Shown here: in pieces, positions 8,273 through 14,430 of the stretch
How the letters are laid out: the number at the start of each line of letters is the position of its first letter
Position numbering within the stretch: the first letter of the stretch is position 1
The notes under the pieces: generated by a model
Database searches by the model: none
The model's input: the letters and a program-made list of their open reading frames with translations, nothing else
What the model was told of the DNA's origin: nothing
DNA from: JAQIBY01 sp964527535
GTDB taxonomy: Bacteria; Bacteroidota; Bacteroidia; Bacteroidales; ML635J-15
NCBI GenBank assembly: GCA_964527535.1
Contig: CAZGPW010000082.1
Span: 1-19,598 of the forward strand
DNA length: 19,598 nt
Direction: 5' to 3'
Made by a program: the position numbers and the translations under genes

Positions 8273-8326
8273 AACCCGAATGAAACCCGCAGAGCGGGAT
8301 CAGCTTTACTGCTATTCAATCGGGTT
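8273..8326 (-). terminator. Two-stem hairpin at the end of the FISUMP gene
   Basis: AACCCGAATGAA (8273-8284) pairs with TTCAATCGGGTT (8315-8326; one mismatch) and encloses CCCGC-AGA-GCGGG (8286-8298). The outer arm overlaps the stop codon of the FISUMP gene (8325-8327). It fits a transcription terminator, but there is no strong T-run. A structured element directly after the stop is also seen downstream of variable regions in diversity-generating retroelements. Confidence 0.5.
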
Positions 8327-9638
8327 AATCCTTAATGCAGCGAACTGAGTAGCCATAGGCACGGGGGTAGCTGTACATCCCGGCACCCATGTACCCGGCG
8401 AAACGCAGAATTCTGGAGGTTGTTCCATCCACTGTGCTACTCCAATAATAACCGTAGGAGCCGGTATTGTACAGCGAACCATTGCCGCTGTATCTGTTGC
8501 CGGCAACAGGAAATTTTAGCGGGGAGGCATAAGCACCAGCTGCGTTATCTGTTGCCCAGGATGTACACTCGTTATCTAATTCTGTTGCAGTGGGTAAACG
8601 ATACCCCTCAGGGCAGGGGTTGTTGATGCCACTTATACCATCCCACAGATCGTTGTTTTGAGGGTAACGCCAATCTTCATTTGCATCAGAACCAGTAGTA
8701 ATAAATAAACTATGTCCTGGATCATCTGAAGAGCTAAGATCACTTGTAGTACTACTGTCACACGATCCGTTATTTGAACTTGTCCACGTAATGCATTCGT
8801 GCCCGTCACTTGAACGTCCCCACTGAAATAAAGCTCCATAAGCCTGGTAATCATCGGAAGCGGTTGCCTGCTGTGAAGCACCAAGGTTACGGTCCATCCA
8901 GGTATCCCCTGTAGTGGGATTTGTAACATCAACAATCTCATCTTCGCCACACACCGAGAAAGGACAATTTATATCAAACATATAAACCTTATCCGATAAA
9001 GGGGTGTCGTTAATCTCCAAAAAACCTCCGTCAACGAACCCATTGAATTTCAACTCATTACCCACTTCATAAGCAAAATATGACCTTGAGGATTTTTGCA
9101 TTGCTCTCTTTTCCGGGATAATACCATTATATGTGAGGTTTGCTTCCGGATTATCATCGGCACCTACGCTTATCATCAGCTTTCTTTGTGCATATTTTGT
9201 TGAATTTACTGATAACAGATAGTTTTTATTGTTTCCTGCAGTGAAGGTGAAATTATGCATCCCCTTTTCCAGACTGTTTTCATAAGTGGTAACCTGCCTG
9301 CCTGTTATATCAAAAACACTGATGGTAAAATTGTCCTGTTCGGGAACAAAAATATCAATCTTTGTTTGTGATGAAAATGGATTGGGGTAATTATGCGACA
9401 CGTAAAAATTATTATGCATCCCGGTTTGCTTATCAACATCGGTCGAAATCATGTTTAATACTGTATCGGGATAATACAATACCGTATCTCCGCCTTGTGA
9501 TAGGTTTTCAACCACAACACTGTCTAAAGGCGCATACTCACAGCTATGGTTTGCCGTAAATGTGAAAGAAATTTGCTGGGCATTGAGTGTAAAAATGCAT
9601 ACAAACAAGGATAAAACAAGTGTTGGTATTTTTTTCAT
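8325..9638 (-). CDS. Secreted FISUMP-domain protein with internal T9SS-like sorting domain
   Basis: A 437-residue exported protein with a signal peptide at about 1-20 (MKKIPTLVLSLFVCIFTLNA). Residues ~80-156 match a T9SS type A sorting-domain fold (NYPNPFSSQTKIDIFVP, then FDITGRQV, then a LLSVNSTKYAQRKLMI-like ending), but here it is internal rather than C-terminal. Residues ~236-436 are a Fibrobacter succinogenes major paralogous (FISUMP) domain: TGDTWMDRNLGA, ALFQWGR, then CPEGYRLPTATE, then YYWSST, ending GYSVRCIKD. FISUMP proteins are abundant surface/secreted proteins of C-type-lectin-like fold with unknown ligands. A hairpin overlaps the stop. It is transcribed alone, away from the PEGA operon. 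Confidence 0.85.
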   Translation of the reverse strand: MKKIPTLVLSLFVCIFTLNAQQISFTFTANHSCEYAPLDSVVVENLSQGGDTVLYYPDTVLNMISTDVDKQTGMHNNFYVSHNYPNPFSSQTKIDIFVPEQDNFTISVFDITGRQVTTYENSLEKGMHNFTFTAGNNKNYLLSVNSTKYAQRKLMISVGADDNPEANLTYNGIIPEKRAMQKSSRSYFAYEVGNELKFNGFVDGGFLEINDTPLSDKVYMFDINCPFSVCGEDEIVDVTNPTTGDTWMDRNLGASQQATASDDYQAYGALFQWGRSSDGHECITWTSSNNGSCDSSTTSDLSSSDDPGHSLFITTGSDANEDWRYPQNNDLWDGISGINNPCPEGYRLPTATELDNECTSWATDNAAGAYASPLKFPVAGNRYSGNGSLYNTGSYGYYWSSTVDGTTSRILRFAGYMGAGMYSYPRAYGYSVRCIKD

Positions 9639-9759
9639 AATTTAGCAGATTTCATGGTTTACATCTATTTGTTTTCCATTACAGAACATTGTCCGTATTT
9701 TATCATCAGATACAAAAAAAGTAATATAATCGTAAATTTCAAAACATTATGGCCTGTCA

Positions 9760-9848
9760 TTATATCAGGTCATCCCTGCTGATCTGCCCGAGGTTTATGA
9801 TGCCTTTGATGACTGCATGTACGGTGAGGTTGGAGATGGTTTTGTTCC
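9760..9848 (-). pseudogene. LuxR-type regulator 3'-end remnant
   Basis: The last ~29 codons of a LuxR-type gene, in frame to a TAA at 9760-9762. It encodes KTISNLTVHAVIKGIINLG and then QISRDDLI, against KTISGLTVYAVINGIIDLG and QISRDDLI in the intact gene at 12303-12881. At DNA level 9764-9843 and 12307-12386 match at 73 of 80 positions. There is no start codon or HTH. It abuts the 3' end of the outer-membrane barrel gene (stop at 9856), so the PCMD/OMP operon lies between two directly repeated luxR ends. Confidence 0.85.
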
Positions 9849-9855
9849 GGGATTT

Positions 9856-10584
9856 TTAGTAAAAATAGGACAGGCGGATCATGCCGTAGGTTTGGTAAAA
9901 TTTGACCTCTTTTCCTTCGTTCAGTTCTGCATAATACCCTTTTTTATAATAGGGCGTCAGGGAGCGTATTCCTTCAATGCTGATCAGCATATCTTTGTTG
10001 ATGTGAAAACTTCCGCCCAGTATGATACCGGTTTCATACCGATTGATGTCATCAAAAGCGTTGCTTTCTTCCACGATATCATCAATGATGCTGCCTTCGC
10101 CAATTTGGACGGTTGCTGTGGTTTCATCTTTTCCTGCCATAATCCATGATCCGTAAACCCCAAGGTGTATGCTGCTCCAAGTGTTGATATGCCAGTGAAA
10201 CGGTAGCCTGATATCCAACTGATGCATCACAGATTTTCCTTCTACATCCACTGTATAATAGGTTGGTACGTCAACGTAATTTCCGTTGTTGGTAATATCC
10301 ACCTCCACGACGGTATCGTTTTTTTGCACGGTGCCATATTTAAATCGCCTGAAATCATACAACAGCGAAGGAAACAGGGAAAAATGGCTGTTAAGCGTTA
10401 TGCGATATTCCAAGCCGGCTACTGCCCCTGGCAGGCCTGCCCCGTAATCGGCAGTGTCCATTTCAGTAGGCACAGCTCCCCCGTAATTGATGCCTGCTGA
10501 AAATCCGTTATAGTTGTCTGATTGTGCAAAAACAGATAGAGGCAAGATCAGCATCAATATGCTTATGGTGATGGATTTAATCAT
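9856..10584 (-). CDS. Outer-membrane beta-barrel protein (porin-like, OMP_b-brl type)
   Basis: A 242-residue protein with a signal peptide (MIKSITISILMLILPLSVFAQ). The body alternates short aromatic/hydrophobic strands with polar loops (FSAGINYGGAVP, AVAGLEYRITLNSHFSLFPSLLYDFRRFKYG, IHLGVYGSWIMAG). It ends with an aromatic residue (RLSYFY), typical of BAM-assembled barrels of about 8 strands. Its ATG overlaps the stop of the upstream lipoprotein gene by 8 nt (ATGATTAA type), so it is the last gene of a three-gene operon. Function is unknown; it could anchor or assist the surface PCMD lipoprotein. Confidence 0.8.
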   Translation of the reverse strand: MIKSITISILMLILPLSVFAQSDNYNGFSAGINYGGAVPTEMDTADYGAGLPGAVAGLEYRITLNSHFSLFPSLLYDFRRFKYGTVQKNDTVVEVDITNNGNYVDVPTYYTVDVEGKSVMHQLDIRLPFHWHINTWSSIHLGVYGSWIMAGKDETTATVQIGEGSIIDDIVEESNAFDDINRYETGIILGGSFHINKDMLISIEGIRSLTPYYKKGYYAELNEGKEVKFYQTYGMIRLSYFY

Positions 10585-11317
10585 CGTTCAGAAAAACCAG
10601 TTCGACATCATCAATGTGCAGGGTGCTTCCGGGGTGCCCGAGGAATTCCTGGCCTGATATGCTTGTGAGAAACAGGACGTTTATGGTATCAGGCTCCACA
10701 TCCGGCAGGTAATATGTATAAGTCATTTCAAATTGTTGATAGGTACTGATGCTGTCGGTGATGCTCATGTCAGCTTCCGCGATGGTATCTCTTTGGTTGG
10801 TTTCGGTGTTATAGCGTGTGAGGTTGGAGTAAAAAATGGCGGTATCCTGTGTGGCCGGATCATAGGTGAAAAATCCCCTCAGCATGTCGGGTTTACGGGT
10901 AAATTGACGACCAAGCATAAGGTTTTCTGATATTGGTTGGTCAGGGTCGAAGTAACCTGCTGCAATGATGCCGGGAATGATCAGTTCATCTCCCCAGTTA
11001 ATGGTTTCAAGCCTGACTGCAAAATTGCCGCTGTGTGCATTTTCTGATTTTGTCATTGTGACAGGGCTGCCCAGTGTTTTGAGCATGTTAAGCGATCCCC
11101 ACCAGTCACTGGCAGGCACTTCGTAAGAAACCTCCCCTTCGGTATGGGTTTTCCAGTTTTCAAAATCGCCATCTGACAGGGCTTCAATGTTGACATCATC
11201 AAGGTTGTTGTCCTCATTGTCATTGCCGGTATCGTCCGGATCCTCACAGGCTGAAACCCCTGCAATCAGCATAACAATCACAATATTAATGAAGGTATAT
11301 AACCTGGCCTTTATCAT
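10577..11317 (-). CDS. PCMD-domain surface lipoprotein
   Basis: A 246-residue lipoprotein with signal peptide and lipobox VSAC (Cys24), followed by a strongly acidic linker (EDPDDTGNDNEDNN) consistent with surface export. The remainder matches the PCMD (putative carbohydrate metabolism, PF13201-type) beta-sandwich: an N-terminal DFENW motif, then SGNFAVRLET, then GRQFTRKPDMLRGFFTY, then a terminal LHIDDVEL strand. Such domains resemble carbohydrate-binding modules. The start at 11317 is fixed by the signal peptide and gives a 32-nt overlap with the upstream gene, so translation is probably coupled. Glycan binding is inferred from the fold family only. Confidence 0.78.
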   Translation of the reverse strand: MIKARLYTFINIVIVMLIAGVSACEDPDDTGNDNEDNNLDDVNIEALSDGDFENWKTHTEGEVSYEVPASDWWGSLNMLKTLGSPVTMTKSENAHSGNFAVRLETINWGDELIIPGIIAAGYFDPDQPISENLMLGRQFTRKPDMLRGFFTYDPATQDTAIFYSNLTRYNTETNQRDTIAEADMSITDSISTYQQFEMTYTYYLPDVEPDTINVLFLTSISGQEFLGHPGSTLHIDDVELVFLNDD

Positions 11318-12167
11318 AAGATTTGCTTTTGACGTTTATAATATACGCGCTTTTTGGTAAGCCACTTAAATCCACCCGATGAAGATTGCTCTTTGCCTGA
11401 GAGGTATGGACAAGCTTCCCATCCATGGTAAAAATACTTATTAGGGCGTTTTCTGAGTTTTTTATGTGTATGATACCAGCAGATGGATTGGGATAAATCT
11501 CTGTGCCCTTATTTATCATGTCAATTTTCTGTCCGGTGGGCATTTCTATGGATATGTTATCTATAAACATTTGAGATTCCGGCACAGGAGTCTCAAAATC
11601 GGTTGAAATGACCGTTAGCTGAAGCGAATCAGGTGTTTCACTGCTGCTGTACTGAAAATTTGTTTCAAAAAAGCTGTATTCAGAAACTGTATCGGTGCCG
11701 TAAAACTCTGCATAGCCAACCGTATCACTGATTTCATTTCCGTTGTATTTTAACAAAAATGCTCCAACCACGCATTTATCCGTTTCAGTAGCAGGGAAGT
11801 ATTTATAATGGCCGCTGATTTTTTCGGGCCTGTATGGAAAAAAGGTCCCACCAAACAATTCGGCACTTTCAGAAAACAGGTCGAATTCAAATCTGCCGGT
11901 TGTCAGAAAACCGGGTGAAATGAAATCAAGCAACAGGTTTTTGGCTGTGAGCTTAACGGCCCAGTTACCCGAATACGCATCGTCTGTTTTTTCCAGTGTG
12001 AGCGTGTTTTCCCATTGAGAAGAAGCTTCATTGCTGGTTTCAAAACCTTCAGGTATTTCATAATCACCTTCGGTTATCCAATTTTCAAAATCGTTGTTTG
12101 ATATTTGCTGCGCAGAAGCGGCAATGACCAACAGTAAAACTATTGAGAAGGTATAAATGATTTTCAT
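11286..12167 (-). CDS. PCMD-like secreted protein with C-terminal T9SS sorting domain
   Basis: A 293-residue protein. The start at 12167 (MKIIYTFSIVLLLVIAASAQ) gives a canonical signal peptide; the open frame reaches 12233 but that stretch holds the promoter-like boxes. Residues ~22-215 resemble the PCMD sandwich of the next gene: NDFENW, SGNWAVKLTAK, PEKISGHYKYFPA and FIDNISIEM align with DFENW, SGNFAVRLET, PDMLRGFFTY and LHIDDVEL. Residues ~220-293 are a T9SS type A sorting domain (IYPNPSAGIIHI, then LSGLPKSAYIINV, then a basic KGQVIYLH end). It is therefore secreted by T9SS while its paralogue is lipid-anchored. First gene of the operon. Confidence 0.78.
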   Translation of the reverse strand: MKIIYTFSIVLLLVIAASAQQISNNDFENWITEGDYEIPEGFETSNEASSQWENTLTLEKTDDAYSGNWAVKLTAKNLLLDFISPGFLTTGRFEFDLFSESAELFGGTFFPYRPEKISGHYKYFPATETDKCVVGAFLLKYNGNEISDTVGYAEFYGTDTVSEYSFFETNFQYSSSETPDSLQLTVISTDFETPVPESQMFIDNISIEMPTGQKIDMINKGTEIYPNPSAGIIHIKNSENALISIFTMDGKLVHTSQAKSNLHRVDLSGLPKSAYIINVKSKSYDKGQVIYLH

Positions 12168-12209
12168 TAAATAAAGTGTTAGTATGTTAAAGATTACTGT
12201 ACCATTTAA

Positions 12210-12240
12210 CAATGATACAACTAAAATGTTCATTTGTCAA
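12210..12240 (-). promoter_or_regulatory. Possible promoter of the PCMD/OMP operon
   Basis: Minus-strand TATCATTG (12210-12217) is one base from TAnnTTTG and lies 18 nt downstream of TTGAC (12236-12240). The predicted leader to the ATG at 12167 is ~35-40 nt. This suggests the operon is transcribed separately from luxR, which stops at 12303. Confidence 0.4.
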
Positions 12241-12302
12241 GGATTTATATGAAAACTCATCATTTCATTCACGGACAAAAATTAAAAGTATAAATGATTT
12301 GA

Positions 12303-12881
12303 TTAAATCAGGTCATCCCTGCTGATCTGCCCGAGGTCAATGATGCCGTTGATGACTGCATATACGGTGAGGCCGGATATGGTTTTAATGCCCAGTTTTT
12401 CGGTGATGTTTTTCCGGTGGGATATCACCGTATGCGGGCTGATGAACAGGGAGTCAGCAATTTTTTTGTTGGCATATCCTTTGGCTACCAGGGCAAGAAT
12501 TTCGCGCTCCCGGCAGCTCAGCTCACCTGCAGATGAAAGCTTTTTGTCCACGGAGTCGCCAGTAAACACCCGCTGAATTTTCTCACTTAAGAATTCCACG
12601 TCCATGTGAATGCTTACCTGGTTTTCGTGTGTTGCAGCCTTTTGATCAGTGATCTCAAGCAATGTGATGTTTTTTTTGGTGTGGAGGGAAGCGTCTTGTA
12701 TCATTTTTGCGTTTTCCTCATCTGCCATAATGAGAACGTGGGTGTTAGCGCTGTGGTGCGACAATCGTTTGCTGAACGCCGGGTATGTTTTTACAGGGCA
12801 TTGAAAATTTTCCCTTACGATAGCTTCAATCCCTTTGCGTATTATATCCGATCTGTGTATGACAACTATCCTGTTATGCAT
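12303..12881 (-). CDS. LuxR-type regulator with degenerate receiver domain
   Basis: A 192-residue DNA-binding regulator. The C-terminal ~65 residues are a LuxR/GerE HTH: LSCREREILALVAKGYANKK, then IADSLFISPHTVISHRKNI, then EKLGIK. The N-terminal part has the outline of a receiver (RIVVIHRSDIIRKGIEAIV) but the expected phospho-Asp strand reads VLIMADEEN, and acidic-pocket residues are not evident, so phosphorylation is doubtful. The start at 12881 is chosen because ATGCATAA overlaps the stop of the hemerythrin gene by 8 nt; the frame continues upstream to 12899 without family support. Tight coupling suggests that the hemerythrin protein supplies the signal. Its last 80 bp are duplicated at 9764-9843. 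Confidence 0.85.
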   Translation of the reverse strand: MHNRIVVIHRSDIIRKGIEAIVRENFQCPVKTYPAFSKRLSHHSANTHVLIMADEENAKMIQDASLHTKKNITLLEITDQKAATHENQVSIHMDVEFLSEKIQRVFTGDSVDKKLSSAGELSCREREILALVAKGYANKKIADSLFISPHTVISHRKNITEKLGIKTISGLTVYAVINGIIDLGQISRDDLI

Positions 12882-13575
12882 GGTTCTGCTGTTTTTCAAT
12901 TTGTTTCACCATAGGAACAAGCACGTTGTCCTCAATGCGGGCATGGTCTTTCAGGTCTTTTTCGAAGCGGGAAAGCAGTGCCAGGAATTCATTGCATTGA
13001 TTCATGTCGTAGGAGGGATGTATGTATTTTATGATCAGTTGTTTCAGGTCGTTGATTTTGACGTCCACGTTGGAGTGTTCTTTTTCAAAATTCTCAATGG
13101 AATAGCAATGTCCCTGCGTGTTGTGATGATTGATGAGGTTTTCGATGTAAGGAAACACATTGTTTTCTTCGTTGTCGAGGTGATGGATCAATTCCTCTTC
13201 GTATTTGCGGTAAAAGGCTTTGATGAGCTTCAATTCTTCGCAATCGCCCTTACAGCTTTGTAAAATTCCTTCAAGCATGCGTTTGGTGCGTGGTAAAATG
13301 TAATCCCGGTAGTATGTATGTGTTTTTCTAAGGTATTCCACAATGAGCAGGGGCGAAAATGACCGCAAGGAAGATTCGGGAAAATAATCGCGGTGCTGAT
13401 ATGCATTGATGATCGTCAGGAAAAACGCGGGATCTACGTTGTTTTCGCTGCACACCGTGTTTATGTTTTTGTTTTGTAAGCCAAGCTTGATACCAAAACG
13501 GTTGACGACAGGAATGAGTTCCACGTGCTGATTCAAAATGCGGGAAAGGACATCGTTTTTGCTGAAAATTTCCAT
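12874..13575 (-). CDS. Hemerythrin-domain (ScdA/RIC-like) protein
   Basis: A 233-residue cytoplasmic protein. Residues ~5-60 resemble the ScdA N-terminal domain (LSRILNQHVELIPVVNRFGI) without the usual Cys pair. Residues ~75-225 form a hemerythrin-like four-helix bundle with candidate di-iron ligands His86, His132, Glu136 (HLDNEENNVFP), His167, His211 and Glu215 (HARIEDNVLVP). Such proteins bind O2 or NO, or repair Fe-S clusters damaged by oxidative or nitrosative stress. The start at 13575 is preferred to 13608 because the -7 box sits at 13598-13605. It overlaps the LuxR-type gene by 8 nt. A sensor-regulator pair for O2/NO is inferred from context. Confidence 0.85.
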   Translation of the reverse strand: MEIFSKNDVLSRILNQHVELIPVVNRFGIKLGLQNKNINTVCSENNVDPAFFLTIINAYQHRDYFPESSLRSFSPLLIVEYLRKTHTYYRDYILPRTKRMLEGILQSCKGDCEELKLIKAFYRKYEEELIHHLDNEENNVFPYIENLINHHNTQGHCYSIENFEKEHSNVDVKINDLKQLIIKYIHPSYDMNQCNEFLALLSRFEKDLKDHARIEDNVLVPMVKQIEKQQNHA

Positions 13576-13597
13576 AGTGTACAATGATTTAGAAATA

Positions 13598-13628
13598 TAA
13601 AGATACAATATTTTGGTTTTACTGCAAA
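13598..13628 (-). promoter_or_regulatory. Promoter of the hemerythrin-luxR operon
   Basis: Minus-strand TATCTTTA (13598-13605) is one base from TAnnTTTG and is exactly 19 nt from TTTG (13625-13628). The predicted leader to the ATG at 13575 is ~15-20 nt. This placement also rules out the longer start at 13608. Confidence 0.55.
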
Positions 13629-13816
13629 TTTAACCATTAGCTGCTTGGTATTATTTTTAAGTTTATAGTGCCAATTAAATGGGTTGTTTTTAACCGGCTT
13701 TTTATCTGTTGTTTGTATTTTACAGGATGTGGACGCTACTAACATTGCTTCAAGCAGGATTACATATGATAAAACCATAGCAATATTTTTTTAAAGTGTT
13801 GATTGAAATTTCTTAT

Positions 13817-13915
13817 TTATGTGAATCTACTGTGTGCTATTGTAGTTCAAAAATTCTGGAAGCGTCTCAAGGTGGAACCACATAGGCACAGTAGAACACA
13901 TAGGAATTCACATAA
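13817..13915. repeat. Imperfect palindromic intergenic element
   Basis: TTATGTGAAT (13817-13826) is the exact reverse complement of ATTCACATAA (13906-13915). Inside, CTACTGTGTG-like and CACAGTAG/ACACATAG words continue a patchy stem. AACCACATAGGCACA words of this kind are common intergenic repeats in Bacteroidota. No coding capacity. Confidence 0.5.
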
Positions 13916-13979
13916 GGTTAGCAATAAAAATCTTCCGTCAAATCATTTAATCTAATAAGGCATAGCAGGCAGGCGAAAT

Positions 13980-14098
13980 GAGTCCAGTCTAAAAAAATGA
14001 ATAATCCCATAAATACACAAAAATGTAAAAAGGCAGATTCTTGTTCAGCTTCAAATATTTGTGTATTGGTGACAAGGCAAAGGCTTTTTAGACTGCCT
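13980..14098. mobile_element. MITE-like inverted-repeat element (~119 bp)
   Basis: The ends GAGTCCAGTCTAAAAA (13980-13995) and TTTTTAGACTGCCTC (14085-14099 in inverted sense) form ~15-bp imperfect terminal inverted repeats, with AGTCTAAAAA (13986-13995) and TTTTTAGACT (14085-14094) perfect. A second perfect pair, AATACACAAA (14012-14021) and TTTGTGTATT (14058-14067), lies inside. No transposase and no clear target-site duplication are seen. It could be a MITE or an IS remnant. Confidence 0.5.
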
Positions 14099-14149
14099 CA
14101 GCACTCTCTAACATCAATTGGCAATATTCGTTCTATGGTTTTTACGGGA

Positions 14150-14322
14150 CATGTATAAGGTTTTCTGCTGCAGCCTGCCGTATGCCGGTATCCTGGCCTG
14201 CATGGCGCTGTGTTGTTAGCCTGCCCGGCAGAGTGACCGGAGGAAACTCCTGACCGGGCAGCATGCAACAACCAGCGAGCTGCAGGCCAGATTAAGGCAG
14301 GAGGCAGAGACCATGTATAAGG
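14150..14322. repeat. Large imperfect hairpin flanked by 11-bp direct repeats
   Basis: CTGGCCTGCA (14193-14202) pairs perfectly with TGCAGGCCAG (14281-14290). Next, a GCTGTGTTGTT-type arm pairs with AACAACCAGC, then TGCCCGG (14222-14228) with CCGGGCA (14254-14260). The tip GGAG-GAAA-CTCC (14239-14250) has a GNRA tetraloop. The weaker outer stem CTGC..CCTGCC pairs with GGCAG..GGCAG. The structure is bounded by direct repeats CATGTATAAGG at 14150-14160 and 14312-14322. It is GC-rich in an AT-rich gap. It could be a mobile hairpin element with a target duplication or a structured RNA; neither is proven. Confidence 0.55.
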
Positions 14323-14402
14323 ACAGCAACCATGTTCCCGCTGCCCTGAAAAACACAATCCAAAAAATTATCACAGGCGGTTTTGTCACATGAAATATTC
14401 TT

Positions 14403-14423
14403 GCTATTTTGCTAAAAAATAGC
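14403..14423. promoter_or_regulatory. Possible WYL operator palindrome
   Basis: GCTATTTT (14403-14410) and AAAATAGC (14416-14423) are perfect 8-bp inverted arms around 5 nt, ending 7 nt before the WYL gene ATG. The position over the start fits autorepression by a dimeric regulator. Binding is inferred. Confidence 0.35.
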
Positions 14424-14430
14424 CAATAGC

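Noticed and set aside
7560..8480. A DGR template/variable repeat pair between the lipoprotein and FISUMP genes.
   Set aside because: The shared YYWSST and RC(I/V) motifs are protein-level family similarity; the DNA does not match with adenine-specific differences and there is no reverse transcriptase.
9851..12306. Genomic island with its own integrase between the luxR-end repeats.
   Set aside because: The interval is filled by three envelope-protein genes on one strand; no recombinase gene or tRNA is present, so only the repeat pattern is reported.
13533..13778. 81-codon minus-strand frame with a hydrophobic start and a Cys, lipoprotein-like.
   Set aside because: It overlaps the start of the hemerythrin gene and its promoter in another frame, lacks a convincing lipobox, and has no recognisable domain.
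14239..14260. Resemblance of GGAGGAAACTCC...CCGGGCA to the P4 region of RNase P RNA.
   Set aside because: None of the other conserved RNase P blocks (ACAGAAA, GGTAAGGGTGAAA, AGAGCNCACC) follow within the next few hundred bases, and the match is explained by a simple hairpin with a GAAA loop.
14193..14290. Integron attC-like site.
   Set aside because: The long imperfect dyad fits in size, but the required RYYYAAC and GTTRRRY core sites are not at its ends and there is no integron integrase.
14098..14358. 86-codon minus-strand open frame.
   Set aside because: It runs through the GC-rich hairpin element; its Cys/Arg/Pro-rich composition is typical of a chance frame in structured DNA.
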